This document shows, piece by piece, positions 36,104 through 44,818 of a DNA stretch of 64,000 nucleotides. The translations under genes were made by a program, and so were the position numbers. Under the pieces are notes generated by a model. The model was not told the origin of the DNA and searched no databases. It worked only from the letters and a program-made list of their open reading frames with translations. Origin of the DNA: Candidatus Saccharimonadota bacterium (GTDB lineage: Bacteria > Patescibacteriota > Saccharimonadia > Saccharimonadales > UBA4665); contig JARIHC010000004.1 of assembly GCA_029288485.1 (NCBI GenBank), positions 124,001-188,000 of the forward strand, in the 5' to 3' direction. Position 1 is the stretch's first letter. Every line of letters starts with the position of its first letter.

Positions 36104-37204
36104 ATGAAGAATTTAAAAATCTTGGCAGCAACAGTTTTTGTTGGCATCGGCGTAGCCATAACTTACTTTTATTTCGAATACGCTGTACGGCACTCTACAG
36201 AATATGTGTGGCACGATTTATTTAATACTGATTCTCGGCGCCTTTTAGTTTTACCGCTTTCTATCGCATTAACGCTGCTATATTTTGGAGCCCAACACAT
36301 TTTTGACCCAAAGTCAGAAAAACAAGAAAGTCACGGCTTGGGCAGCGCGCCGCCTCCGTCAGTCGTTAATTTCATTAAAATTATTGGCATAGGCTTCCTG
36401 TCGCTGCTAGCCGGAGCGTCACTCGGACCGGAGGCTATTCTGGTGCCAGCCTGCATTCTGCTCGGTCAGTACGCAGGGAAGAATTTCCTAGGCAATAGCA
36501 AACCGGCAATTAACCTGCTTGGTGCCGCCGGTTTTATTGCGCTATTGGCGGCATTCTTTAACTCTTTTGCGGTTGGAGTTTTGTCGCTTTTATTAATTAA
36601 GAAACAGATGGGAGCTAAACTTACGCCGCTCCTCATCGCTGTCGGTATTGTTGCCTCTGGCAGTACGGCGATAGTGCTAGGAAGGTTAAAAAACTCAGCT
36701 TATGTCGCATTGCCTCACTACGATTGGAGCATAGACATGAGCACTATTTTCATATTAGCGGCCTTGGGCTTTGCGGGTTGCGCGATGACTTACGGCCTAA
36801 GTACGATTCATGATATTAGCGCCGCCGCAGTCTCCAGACTAACAGGCCGCGGGCAATGGTGGCTACGCGGACTGGTAGCTGCCGCCGGCTTGTCGGCCCT
36901 GTACCTGTTAGGCGGGTCGCTAGTGCAGTTTACCGGTAACGACTCCATCGGACCAATGCTAAAGCAGTCTGCCTCGCTTGGGTTTTGGGGGCTAGCCTGG
37001 ATCTTTATTATGAAGCTTTTTGCGATCAGCTGGTCGAAGGCCAGCGGTTACCGCGGCGGTTTAGTGTTTCCAACTGTCTTTGCAGCTAGCGTCATCATAG
37101 CCATAGCCAAGTTATACGTACACGACATTAACTTAATCTACGCACTCATAGTAGTGATGGGCGGCGCAGTAATTGCCGACTCAAGATTAAAAATCTTACT
37201 TTAG
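36104..37204 (+). CDS. ClC-type chloride channel/transporter family protein
   Basis: This 366-residue multi-helix membrane protein belongs to the voltage-gated chloride channel family. Conserved elements are LLAGASLGPEAILVPAC (the GxxxGPE region at the start of helix F) and SGYRGGLVFPTVFAA (the GxFxP region at helix N). The usual helix D GSGIP selectivity motif is not obvious, and there are no CBS domains. At 366 residues it is shorter than E. coli ClcA (about 470). Anion transport is likely but the mechanism is uncertain. A GGAGG SD lies 4-5 nt before the ATG. Confidence 0.85.
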   Translation: MKNLKILAATVFVGIGVAITYFYFEYAVRHSTEYVWHDLFNTDSRRLLVLPLSIALTLLYFGAQHIFDPKSEKQESHGLGSAPPPSVVNFIKIIGIGFLSLLAGASLGPEAILVPACILLGQYAGKNFLGNSKPAINLLGAAGFIALLAAFFNSFAVGVLSLLLIKKQMGAKLTPLLIAVGIVASGSTAIVLGRLKNSAYVALPHYDWSIDMSTIFILAALGFAGCAMTYGLSTIHDISAAAVSRLTGRGQWWLRGLVAAAGLSALYLLGGSLVQFTGNDSIGPMLKQSASLGFWGLAWIFIMKLFAISWSKASGYRGGLVFPTVFAASVIIAIAKLYVHDINLIYALIVVMGGAVIADSRLKILL

Positions 37205-37249
37205 ACTAGATAATTTAACACCCAAATATAGAATCAATCGAGCTTTATA

Positions 37250-37277
37250 TTGACAAATAATACTTATATTGTATTAT
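37250..37277 (+). promoter_or_regulatory. leaderless promoter with consensus -35
   Basis: TTGACA (37250-37255), 16-nt spacer and TATTAT (37272-37277), which ends 7 nt before the ATG. Transcription should begin on the start codon. Confidence 0.75.
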
Positions 37278-37284
37278 TTTTAAT

Positions 37285-37755
37285 ATGTCTGAACTTAGCC
37301 CTGAATTTCCAGATTTAGCGACCGATGCAGCTGCTAGAGCTTCCAGCGCGGAAGATAGCGATTGGCTTATGCATGCCCGCATTTTTGATCCTGGAGCACT
37401 AGCAAAAGGTAAAGTTGGCGGATTATGCCTGGAAGCAGCTGTAAACGGAGACTTCGATATAGAAATTACAGCGGAAGGTTTGTTGATGTACAGTGCCCGA
37501 CTTGGGCACATTGCGAAAGAGGCTGAGCTTGACTACACTCGGACCGGAAAGCTTAACAAAGTGTATAGCGCTCAAGGTCTAAGCCGTATAGAAATTGACG
37601 TTCAACCGTTCGGTATGCCTCGTTTTACCTTCTTTCGCGACGGCAGCATATCGCGCACAAAAGATGATGGACTTGAGAAGCCGCTAGGATTCTGGGCTTC
37701 AAGACTCTTGCACAGGCAGTTAACTCCGTTATACGTAGTGCCGCAATACACGTAA
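37285..37755 (+). CDS. hypothetical protein
   Basis: This 156-residue soluble protein is of unknown family (MSELSPEFPDLATDAAARAS...). A beta-rich second half (LSRIEIDVQPFGMPRFTFFRDG) contains no recognised motif. Good promoter and leaderless start. Confidence 0.65.
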   Translation: MSELSPEFPDLATDAAARASSAEDSDWLMHARIFDPGALAKGKVGGLCLEAAVNGDFDIEITAEGLLMYSARLGHIAKEAELDYTRTGKLNKVYSAQGLSRIEIDVQPFGMPRFTFFRDGSISRTKDDGLEKPLGFWASRLLHRQLTPLYVVPQYT

Positions 37756-37782
37756 CTAGCCTTTTTTGATATACTTAAAGTC

Positions 37783-37992
37783 ATGCAAAAAATAGCCACT
37801 CGTATATTTATTTACGCTTCTCTCACATTTGGGATCATAGGTATATTGTTAGTCCTGACGGCTTCCGGCCCGGACAAGCCGGATTCTAAATTAAGCGAAA
37901 TACTTATAAGACTTCTTTTTATAAACGTGTTTATTATATTGCCCTCGTTCGCGCTTAGTATCGCCGGCAAGTATTTAAACGGCAAATCTTAA
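37783..37992 (+). CDS. small two-helix membrane protein
   Basis: This 69-residue protein has hydrophobic helices at about 10-27 and 44-62 separated by a polar Pro/Asp/Lys loop. TATACT (37770-37775) ends 7 nt before the ATG. No family is recognised. Confidence 0.65.
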   Translation: MQKIATRIFIYASLTFGIIGILLVLTASGPDKPDSKLSEILIRLLFINVFIILPSFALSIAGKYLNGKS

Positions 37993-38061
37993 CTAAAGCT
38001 TAAGGCAACGCTGCAACAAATACCCACTTAGAAAGAAGTTTTGTTTGTTATAGTAAACTCA

Positions 38062-38454
38062 ATGAATTTGTTAGAAATGATCACTAAGCAAATTAACGCT
38101 GACTCCGCCGCATTGATGGTCCCTAACGAAGAGAAGCGGTATAACTACTGCTATGACAGCTACAATATGCCGCTGGAATGGACAGCAATTAAAAATTCAT
38201 TCGACGAAAAAGTACCTGGCGGCAACGTCGAGGTTTACAAAACCGGCAAGCCCGCCATAACGAACCATCTTAATAAACTGCTGGAAGGACATCACCTTGA
38301 ATCCGTAATGATCGTTCCTGTGCTCAGAAAGGGCCAGACTATTGCTACGCTTGAATTGGTGCGCAGTGACAACAAGGATGACTTCACAGAACGTGATCTC
38401 GCAACCGCGCAGCAAGTTGCAGAACAGTTTGCGTACCAGCTACTCAAACAGTAA
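38062..38454 (+). CDS. GAF-domain protein
   Basis: This 130-residue single-domain protein has the GAF fold order: start helix, ADSAALMVPNE strand, a variable ligand-binding middle, then the conserved SVMIVPVLRKGQTIATLELVRS and the final TERDLATAQQVAEQFAYQL helix. It probably binds a small ligand or senses redox state. No output domain is present. Start chosen by TATAGT (38049-38054), 7 nt upstream; a farther in-frame TTG is less likely. Confidence 0.85.
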   Translation: MNLLEMITKQINADSAALMVPNEEKRYNYCYDSYNMPLEWTAIKNSFDEKVPGGNVEVYKTGKPAITNHLNKLLEGHHLESVMIVPVLRKGQTIATLELVRSDNKDDFTERDLATAQQVAEQFAYQLLKQ

Positions 38455-38516
38455 GACTGCATCCGCTAAGAGGATCCTTATTTGCCAAATATGTATTTTT
38501 GTGGTATTTTATCATT

Positions 38517-39812
38517 ATGGAAACTAGTTCTATGGCACCGGGCCAACAAGAGATACTAACCGAATCAGATGTAGTTCTGAGGCGACTTACAATTGATGAC
38601 GCGCCGGCTATGTTTGCTCTAATTGATTCAAACCGCGAACACCTTAGCCAACATAACGACGACACCGCAGATAAGTATCCTACGTTGCAGGCCCTAGAAG
38701 AAAGCATAACCACTCCAGAGAATCCAGATCGCCAAAGATACGGCATATGGGCTGGCGACACAATGGTCGGCAGCATTAATATTACCCCGGCAGATGAAAC
38801 AGCAGCCGAGATAGGCTACTGGCTGGCTAGCGAACATACTGGTAACGGCTATGCGACTCTTGCGGTCAGAGCATTAGCTACCTACGGACTAGAAACCCTT
38901 GGATTCAAGTCTATAGTCGCCAATGCGCATTCGAATAACATCGAAAGTCATAACGTATTGTTAAGGTCCGGATTCACTTACGATATGCCCAACTTCAGCC
39001 TTCTGGAAATATTAGACCAAGACGTAGATTTGCCTTTACCTGATAACAAAACGCACTTTAAGTTCATCCCCGAGCTAAAAGCTCGAGTTAACGTTCCTCA
39101 GGATGTAATCGATAGCGATATAGCAAAAGGCAAGTTTAACCTAGCGGCTCATATGGATTTTTCTGCAGAGCAAGCAATTGACCACTTAGCCGCAACTCCA
39201 CAAGCTGAACTTGTTTGGAAGGTATATCAAACTTCGCATGGCGAACAAACCGAGTTAGCCTCTGTGCAGTCTTATGTCAATAAGCTCCTTAAAAAAATGG
39301 ATCTGAGCGATGCCGACGAACAAAGAGTAATTATAGAAGAGAAACCAGAGACATTAGGCGAGGAAGAATTTATAAGAGTTTGGGCAGTGCGATCGGCTTT
39401 AACTTTACTGGCATGGCAATGTCTTGACGCCGCCACTTTCCCGGAAGAGCTAAAAAGTAAATTTAGCACGGACGAAGAACACTTGGGCGGCAAGGGGTTT
39501 GACGAAGCTGTTTTCGGAGTGTTGAGATGGGCAGAGCATAATCCAGACAAAAACTTGCCTATAGAGATAGCTCCAAAAATAGAAAAACAAATTAAACGCG
39601 TTTATCAAAAGGGGGAAGAGTTAATTCAGTTTTACAACACCAAGCGTCCTTTGTTGGATGTCTATAGGGTGCCTCAGTCCCGTCCAAATGAGTGGGCAAT
39701 ACCGGACGAAGAAATTAGCCGACTGAACGTTGTCGCTGGCTTAATATCGTTCCTTGCAGGAGACGAAGCGGGAAATAGGTTCTTAAGCGAAGCGGGATAC
39801 AGAGAGTTGTGA
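38517..39812 (+). CDS. GNAT (RimJ/RimL-type) N-acetyltransferase fused to an unknown C-terminal domain
   Basis: Residues about 10-170 form a GNAT domain. It has VVLRRLTIDDAPAMFALID at the start, the acyl-CoA loop in EHTGNGYATLAVRAL, and NIESHNVLLRSGF at the end. Residues about 175-431 are an uncharacterised, acidic, mostly helical domain. GNAT proteins of this class are usually about 180 residues, so this is a fusion. TATTTT (38505-38510) ends 6 nt before the chosen ATG. The end overlaps the next gene by 4 nt. Confidence 0.85.
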   Translation: METSSMAPGQQEILTESDVVLRRLTIDDAPAMFALIDSNREHLSQHNDDTADKYPTLQALEESITTPENPDRQRYGIWAGDTMVGSINITPADETAAEIGYWLASEHTGNGYATLAVRALATYGLETLGFKSIVANAHSNNIESHNVLLRSGFTYDMPNFSLLEILDQDVDLPLPDNKTHFKFIPELKARVNVPQDVIDSDIAKGKFNLAAHMDFSAEQAIDHLAATPQAELVWKVYQTSHGEQTELASVQSYVNKLLKKMDLSDADEQRVIIEEKPETLGEEEFIRVWAVRSALTLLAWQCLDAATFPEELKSKFSTDEEHLGGKGFDEAVFGVLRWAEHNPDKNLPIEIAPKIEKQIKRVYQKGEELIQFYNTKRPLLDVYRVPQSRPNEWAIPDEEISRLNVVAGLISFLAGDEAGNRFLSEAGYREL

Positions 39813-40429
39813 CAAGCACGCCTTTTTTGATACGCGGCCACCATTTGAGTGTTTATGCGGAGTTAGCGTCATGGAGAGCAGACCCTCGCGCTTTAGCAAG
39901 GTCTCTCGTAGAGAGCCGGCTCCATGAACGCCAAGGAAGCGAAGAAAAGCAAGCCTACTCTCAAGACGTTGTCGGCACCACTCAAGAGGAAGCCGAACTA
40001 GTCGCCAGCCGCTACAGAACTCTTTTTACAACATTTGAAGAGCTTGGTCAAGATGATTTAATAGTCATCACAACTGGCGCCAAAGACGGTATTTGCGAAT
40101 CATGCGTAATCGGCGACCACTGCAGCAATCGCGGTTTTGAAATGGCGGCCGAAACCGAACATGGAGCCCTGCAGGTCTACGAGTCGGACTTCCAGGACAT
40201 GCGCAGTATAAGCGCATTTAAGAAACTTGCCGGAAGACTTGCTGCTCAAGGCAAACTTGACCCAGAGTTAGGGTCTCCTTCAATCGCAGAAGTACCGGCG
40301 CCAACCGCGGACGCCACACCGATTCTCAAAGCCCATAAAGTAGATTTTGAACCGCCCCTGCAAGCTGGCGCGGGTTATGTAAAAGCAGTGCTCTCTCATT
40401 GGGGTTTAGCGCAACAGTTGCGCTATTAG
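39809..40429 (+). CDS. DUF1284-like protein
   Basis: This 206-residue protein has the DUF1284 hallmarks: an early LIRGHHLSVY and a Cys pair in GICESCVIGDHC, which could bind metal. It starts at GTG overlapping the acetyltransferase stop, so the two are co-translated and probably work together. The C-terminal 60 residues are Pro-rich and specific to this protein. Confidence 0.7.
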   Translation: MTSTPFLIRGHHLSVYAELASWRADPRALARSLVESRLHERQGSEEKQAYSQDVVGTTQEEAELVASRYRTLFTTFEELGQDDLIVITTGAKDGICESCVIGDHCSNRGFEMAAETEHGALQVYESDFQDMRSISAFKKLAGRLAAQGKLDPELGSPSIAEVPAPTADATPILKAHKVDFEPPLQAGAGYVKAVLSHWGLAQQLRY

Positions 40430-40467
40430 CCAGTTGTTGCTAGCCAACAACACTACGCTAACTTCTG

Positions 40468-40476
40468 TGGTATAAT
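40468..40476 (+). promoter_or_regulatory. extended -10 promoter of the RRM gene
   Basis: TGGTATAAT is an extended -10. It predicts a leader of about 120 nt before the RRM-protein ATG, unusually long for this region and reminiscent of cold-shock-type leaders. Confidence 0.65.
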
Positions 40477-40604
40477 AAAGATTAGCAAGGTAATACTACT
40501 ACTTGACCAAGTCTACGCTGTAAGCTAAAGAGCTTAATCCTATTCTCGGCTAAAGCACGCGTTGCATCTCGCACCAATACTAGCTCATAGAAAGGCTTAC
40601 AATT

Positions 40605-40937
40605 ATGTCAACTAAACTATTCGTGGCGCAATTATCATTCGACACCACGGACCAGGGACTGCGAACCTTTTTTGAAAAACACGGTGCCGTCGCCGACGCC
40701 CACGTCATAACCGACCGCGTCACCACTCGGTCTAAGGGTTTCGGCTTTGTCGAAATGACAAACGACGATGAAGCTCAAGCAGCCATTAAAGCTCTGGATG
40801 GGCACGAACTTGACGGCCGCACCATCGCGGTCAGCGTGGCGCGGCCTCAGACAAGCAGGCCGCCAAACAGCACGCCGCAGAAAAGCAACTACGATAAACG
40901 GAGCAAGAACTTCCGGAGCGGCTTTCGGCGACGCTAG
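40605..40937 (+). CDS. RRM-domain RNA-binding protein
   Basis: This 110-residue protein has one RNA recognition motif. RNP2 is KLFVAQLSF and RNP1 is SKGFGFVEM, with the family's closing DGRTIAVSVARP. The tail is basic and Asn/Ser/Arg-rich (KRSKNFRSGFRRR). It resembles cyanobacterial Rbp-type RNA chaperones induced by cold. The long leader and an AAAGG SD suggest post-transcriptional control. Confidence 0.93.
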   Translation: MSTKLFVAQLSFDTTDQGLRTFFEKHGAVADAHVITDRVTTRSKGFGFVEMTNDDEAQAAIKALDGHELDGRTIAVSVARPQTSRPPNSTPQKSNYDKRSKNFRSGFRRR

Positions 40938-40981
40938 CCCACCCAAACGTTTTTTCTTCTAGAGATAACAAGAGCAATATT

Positions 40982-41476
40982 ATGCGACATATAGCCGGCT
41001 ACACGAAGAACGGCCAGGTTGTGTATGTAGATCTAATTAAATCTCAAGCAGCCCGCCACATAGCAGCCCATCCCCACTTGCTTGGATTAGCAGGGGAAGC
41101 AATCGCACATATAAAAACAAAGAACCAGCGCGTCAAATTTGAGTATAATGTTGGCCATATAGTAGGTTATGAGAACGTGGTAGAAACGCCGCCGGAGGAG
41201 AGAGTCTTGTACGCCCGGCTGCTCAACGACGATCTCTTTAGTCGCTTCACCAGAAAGGGCGAACCGATGCACACAAAGTACGTGTCGGTTACTCTTGAAC
41301 GTGAAGAAGACGGTAGCTATGATCTTGTGGACACGTGGATGGGCCGACTAAAACCACCCAGGCCGGGCAGTCAAAACGAAACCTCGGCAAGCCGCACATA
41401 CTGGTCAAACCATGCCTTTCTTTTAGATACACAGTCAATGGAAAAGAACACCAGGACCGAAATATGTCCGTACTAA
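40982..41476 (+). CDS. hypothetical protein
   Basis: This 164-residue protein starts MRHIAGYTKNGQVVYVD and is soluble and basic, with no recognised family. It follows the RRM gene by 44 nt on the same strand and could share its transcript. Confidence 0.65.
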   Translation: MRHIAGYTKNGQVVYVDLIKSQAARHIAAHPHLLGLAGEAIAHIKTKNQRVKFEYNVGHIVGYENVVETPPEERVLYARLLNDDLFSRFTRKGEPMHTKYVSVTLEREEDGSYDLVDTWMGRLKPPRPGSQNETSASRTYWSNHAFLLDTQSMEKNTRTEICPY

Positions 41477-41482
41477 ACCGCT

Positions 41483-42010
41483 TTATGAGGTAATAGACAA
41501 GAGCAAAAGGGCTAGCGAAATTGGTAGGCCGAAATCCCAAATTAAGATCAAAGTATTATTCGGCGCATAGTTTTTTTGGCGGATAATTTCCTTCAAATGA
41601 TTTAGACCGGCTAAGAATAGAAAAGTCATAACCGGCCAAGAAATAGCTATCCATGATTCCACACCGTGGCTCACGGCATAGAAACAGCCTATACCAAGCC
41701 CTAGCGAGACCGCGGCGATTTCATACTGAAAGCCGTTGGTCTGCCAGCCAATGGATTTAGCCATCTTTTTGGCAAAAAGAGAGTGCATTATAGATGAAAA
41801 AATAAATACGAAGCCGGCAAAATACAGAAGCCAGCGAATATCAGCATGAGTAGTGGGCTCTCCGGTTATGGAACCGGGCGCTGTCGAGCCAGACAGAGCC
41901 ATCACCCAGGCCAAAATAAAAAGACCGGGCAAAACAAGTCCTGAAAGGGTTTCGTCGAGGTCTTTTTTACGGTTAGTGCTGGACATGTTTGTAGTCTTAT
42001 CAGTTAACAT
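41483..42010 (-). CDS. multi-pass membrane protein (possibly DUF6790-like)
   Basis: This is an integral membrane protein of about 175 residues with four hydrophobic segments. The phrase TNGFQYEIAAVSLGLGIGCF resembles the FQYE motif of the DUF6790 family; this is tentative. The start is uncertain: candidates are ATG 42010 (after TATGAT on the minus strand) and ATG 41986 (MSSTNRKKDLDE). Confidence 0.7.
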   Translation of the reverse strand: MLTDKTTNMSSTNRKKDLDETLSGLVLPGLFILAWVMALSGSTAPGSITGEPTTHADIRWLLYFAGFVFIFSSIMHSLFAKKMAKSIGWQTNGFQYEIAAVSLGLGIGCFYAVSHGVESWIAISWPVMTFLFLAGLNHLKEIIRQKNYAPNNTLILIWDFGLPISLALLLLSITS

Positions 42011-42100
42011 AAGCATCATAGCACGTTTCGCGATCATTCAATAGCGCGTGAAGTACCATGAAACCTCTACGTATGTAGAGTTTTGGAGTAAAATATAAAT

Positions 42101-42631
42101 ATGCCTATGATGAATTTTCAAGCAACTCCCTTTAAGATCGGATCATGGAATATATTGCTATTACCGGAGAGCGTAAGCGTTAAACTGCCATCACGCGGAA
42201 TGGTGCTCGTTAAAGGCACTATCAATGGCCAAAAATTTAAAATTCCGCTTGAGCCGGACGGCAGAGGAAGCCATTGGCTAAGAATTGAGGAAGGCATGAA
42301 TGCCCCTGAGGGCAGCTTAGCAAAGCTAGCTATCGAGCCCTCAAAAGAGTGGCCCGAACCGGAAATACCAGCAGACCTAGATAAAGCCCTGTCCGCTGAC
42401 AGCGAGGCGCGCAGCATATGGAAAGACATCACTCCTATGGCACGCTGGGACTGGCTGCGCTGGATAGCTTCCACCGCCAACTCGGAAACGCGCCAACACC
42501 GGGTTAACGTAGCGCTCTCTAAGCTCAAGCATGGAACCCGCCGGCCGTGTTGCTTCAACCGTGCTATGTGCACCGTTCCTGAAGTGTCAAAAGGCGGTGC
42601 GCTGTTAGTGCCACAAACTTCCACTAAGTAA
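42101..42631 (+). CDS. YdeI/OmpD-associated family protein with DUF1905 domain
   Basis: This 176-residue protein has an N-terminal beta-barrel DUF1905-type half (VLVKGTINGQKFKIPLEPDGRGSHWLRI) and a C-terminal helical block (LDKALSADSEARSIWKDITPMARWDWLRWI...RQHRVNVALSKLKHG) that matches the YdeI/OmpD-associated family. Its molecular role is not established. A TATAAA/TAAAAT stretch at 42089-42099 gives a leaderless start at 42101 or 42107. Confidence 0.8.
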   Translation: MPMMNFQATPFKIGSWNILLLPESVSVKLPSRGMVLVKGTINGQKFKIPLEPDGRGSHWLRIEEGMNAPEGSLAKLAIEPSKEWPEPEIPADLDKALSADSEARSIWKDITPMARWDWLRWIASTANSETRQHRVNVALSKLKHGTRRPCCFNRAMCTVPEVSKGGALLVPQTSTK

Positions 42632-42677
42632 ATCCACTCATTGGTAAAATATTAGCTTTTGTGTTATTTTAGGCGTT

Positions 42678-42725
42678 ATGAGTTTTATTGATAGAGTTAA
42701 AGGCAGCCCGGCATGTTCAATTTAG
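42678..42725 (+). CDS. possible 15-codon leader peptide
   Basis: ATG 42678 is preceded by a TATTTT element ending 7 nt upstream, as at the leaderless genes nearby. It encodes only MSFIDRVKGSPACSI. Its end overlaps the ATG of the next gene in another frame, so it could couple translation, or it may mark a frameshift in the N-terminus of that gene. Confidence 0.35.
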   Translation: MSFIDRVKGSPACSI

Positions 42726-43183
42726 GGCGCGAAGAATACCCCACATTAGGCTGGACTAGGCAAACTCGCCAGGCTAGCGAAGCCGCTCCAGGTTTACTGA
42801 AATGCACCGTCAACATGTCTTATCTAGTAACCTTAGAAGAAATGGTGATTAACTCTACCGGTTCAAATCTAAAAGAGTTAGCAGAAACAAGACCAAGGGA
42901 CGCCTACGCGCATATATATTACTTATTCGCAGATCAGTTTGTGCAGGCAAGAGATGATGATTGGGCTATAGGCTCTCCGGAAGAAGATGGTGAACGCGCC
43001 TATAACGGCTTGATGAAATACATGGAAGAAAACCGTGCACCTGACCCCGACATTGAAGAAATTGATATTGTTATAAATGTCTGGAAGCGTGCCAGCTTTC
43101 TCGAAAAGTTGAAGGGCAGGCCATACGACATTGAGGAAACAGTGCGTTTTCGCGTCGGCCCGCAAAACTTAGCTGCCATATAA
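42713..43183 (+). CDS. hypothetical protein
   Basis: This 156-residue soluble acidic protein is of unknown family. It contains a predicted helix-rich middle and a VRFRVGPQNLAAI end. The ATG has only an AAAGG at a poor distance, and translation probably depends on the overlapping short frame upstream. Confidence 0.6.
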   Translation: MFNLGREEYPTLGWTRQTRQASEAAPGLLKCTVNMSYLVTLEEMVINSTGSNLKELAETRPRDAYAHIYYLFADQFVQARDDDWAIGSPEEDGERAYNGLMKYMEENRAPDPDIEEIDIVINVWKRASFLEKLKGRPYDIEETVRFRVGPQNLAAI

Positions 43184-43209
43184 ACCTATTCGCCAAGTAA
43201 TATATCGCA

Positions 43210-43237
43210 TTGACGGCGCATACCCCGGGTGTATAAT
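43210..43237 (+). promoter_or_regulatory. promoter of the VOC gene pair
   Basis: TTGACG (43210-43215), 16 nt, TATAAT (43232-43237). A leader of about 27 nt with a GGGGGA SD precedes the ATG. Confidence 0.7.
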
Positions 43238-43270
43238 GCGGCTGTAAACAAGCGGTAAATAGGGGGAATT

Positions 43271-43675
43271 ATGAGCGATAATCCAGTGGTGCATTTTGAA
43301 ATGCCATATGAAGACGCCGAGAGAGTGGCAGACTTTTACAAAAAGGTCTTTGGTTGGGACATGAATAATATGGGCGGCCAGATGGGCAACTACATAGTAG
43401 CTGGCACAGCTGAGACCGACGAGAATCGTATGGTCAAGACGCCTGGCACCATCAATGGCGGTTTTTACCAGCTAAGCGACTCGCCCAACTCCAAGGAACC
43501 TTCAGTCATCATCAGCGTTAAAGACATCAAAAAAGCCATGGAAGATATTAAGAAGGCAGGCGGCGATTTGATACACGAAGAACCTATGGAGATCCCTGGT
43601 ATCGGACTATATGTAGCTTTTCGCGACAGTGAAGGTAACCGCGTGGGCGTGCTTGAGCCGCGCAGAAAGGATTAA
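43271..43675 (+). CDS. VOC-superfamily (glyoxalase-like) protein
   Basis: This 134-residue protein is of the vicinal oxygen chelate fold: VVHFEMPYEDAERVADFYKKVFGWDM and a C-terminal repeat unit with FRDSEGNRVGVLEP. The metal ligands resemble those of the family (His near residue 8, Glu near the end). The reaction cannot be predicted. It is followed after 3 nt by another VOC gene. Confidence 0.88.
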   Translation: MSDNPVVHFEMPYEDAERVADFYKKVFGWDMNNMGGQMGNYIVAGTAETDENRMVKTPGTINGGFYQLSDSPNSKEPSVIISVKDIKKAMEDIKKAGGDLIHEEPMEIPGIGLYVAFRDSEGNRVGVLEPRRKD

Positions 43676-43678
43676 ATT

Positions 43679-44140
43679 ATGGCGCAAAAAATTACACCAA
43701 ATTTATGGTTTGACGGCATCGCCAAGGAAGCAGTCGATTACTACGTATCAGTTTTTCCGGATAGCAAAGTAGTAAATACAGAATACTACCCCAAGAGCAC
43801 AGAAGAAGGTTTGGCGGACTTTCAGAAAGATCTAGCTGGTAAGCCGCTAGTAATAGATTTTGAGCTTGCCGGTCAGCGGTTTATGGCTATCAACGCTGGC
43901 CCAGAGTTCAAATTTAACGAAGCTGTGTCCTTTGCTATCTCCTGCAAAGACCAAGAAGAGATCGACTACTACTGGGAAAAACTATCTAGCGTACCCGAAT
44001 CGGAACAATGCGGTTGGTGCAAAGATAAATTCGGCCTGAGCTGGCAAGTTGTGCCTGCAAATATGGACGAGCTTATGAAGCGGCCGAATGCATATGCCAA
44101 ACTCATGAAAATGAAGAAACTTGTTATAGAAGATTTCTAA
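43679..44140 (+). CDS. PhnB/3-demethylubiquinone methyltransferase-like VOC protein
   Basis: This 153-residue protein belongs to the PhnB-like branch of VOC proteins: ITPNLWFDGIAKEAVDYYVSVFPDSKV and GWCKDKFGLSWQVVPANMDEL. Despite the family name it is not a methyltransferase by sequence. It is co-transcribed with the glyoxalase-like gene. Confidence 0.9.
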   Translation: MAQKITPNLWFDGIAKEAVDYYVSVFPDSKVVNTEYYPKSTEEGLADFQKDLAGKPLVIDFELAGQRFMAINAGPEFKFNEAVSFAISCKDQEEIDYYWEKLSSVPESEQCGWCKDKFGLSWQVVPANMDELMKRPNAYAKLMKMKKLVIEDF

Positions 44141-44146
44141 AATTAA

Positions 44147-44180
44147 AGACTCCCGGTTTTACCCGAGAGTCTAAGTTTTT
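44147..44180. terminator. terminator between convergent genes
   Basis: AGACTC...GAGTCT with an inner CCGG/CCCG pairing is followed on the plus strand by TTTTTT. It lies between the VOC pair and the convergent SPW gene. Confidence 0.75.
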
Positions 44181-44204
44181 TGTTTGCGGCGCCAATAACA
44201 GCGC

Positions 44205-44567
44205 TTATGCGTGTGAGTGATGCTGGCGCTCTACTTCGCTCATTTCTGCGCCGTCCCATACAGACAGCACAAATGCGATGACGGCGAACACTGCCTGGTT
44301 CCAAGCCGCGCCGGTGCTCATAGTAAAAGCAAATGCTGATATGAACAGCCAAACGGCCGCGACAGTGTTTAGCCAACTTGGCAGGGCATTAATCCAAAAT
44401 AACTGGATCAGGCCAAGCAGGGCTACAACAGCACTGGTGATGAGAATGCTTACCAAAGCAGCGCCTGTCATTGAGATTACTAGCGGCGTAATTAACATCC
44501 AAGCTCCAACCGCTATCATGAGCACGCTAGCCACTCTTGATTGTGCTAGTTTGTTCTCTACGTCCAT
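44205..44567 (-). CDS. SPW-repeat membrane protein
   Basis: This 120-residue membrane protein has four helices made of two similar units, each with a GAWMLITP-type or SWLNTVAAVWLFISAF-type motif, as in the SPW repeat family. A longer frame is open upstream, but an AAGGAGG SD 8 nt before ATG 44565-44567 (MDVENKLAQ) fixes the start. Family role unknown. Confidence 0.85.
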   Translation of the reverse strand: MDVENKLAQSRVASVLMIAVGAWMLITPLVISMTGAALVSILITSAVVALLGLIQLFWINALPSWLNTVAAVWLFISAFAFTMSTGAAWNQAVFAVIAFVLSVWDGAEMSEVERQHHSHA

Positions 44568-44632
44568 GGCGTTTACCTCCTTTCCATAATCATAGTAGCT
44601 AACTATCAAACCAATCGCAGTGAGCAAAACTA

Positions 44633-44740
44633 CTATGCTGGTATAACTTGATCGTCTATTACCGGATGCGGCGCGGCACCAAAAGGGAAAATACCGCTTG
44701 GATCCGGTTCTCGGCAACCGCTTGTCTCAAATGCGTACAT
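44633..44740 (-). CDS. possible 35-residue protein
   Basis: A short frame (MYAFETSGCREPDPSG...) lies upstream of the SPW gene on the same strand. A GTG 6 nt earlier with AAAGGA 9 nt before it is an alternative start. Pro- and Gly-rich; no family. Weak case, resting on SD and position. Confidence 0.35.
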   Translation of the reverse strand: MYAFETSGCREPDPSGIFPFGAAPHPVIDDQVIPA

Positions 44741-44818
44741 CGTCACTTTAATGAATCCTTTCCTCCGTATAAGTAAGCGGCACCGGGTAATATGGTTTGA
44801 TTAAGCGTTTAGTAAGAA

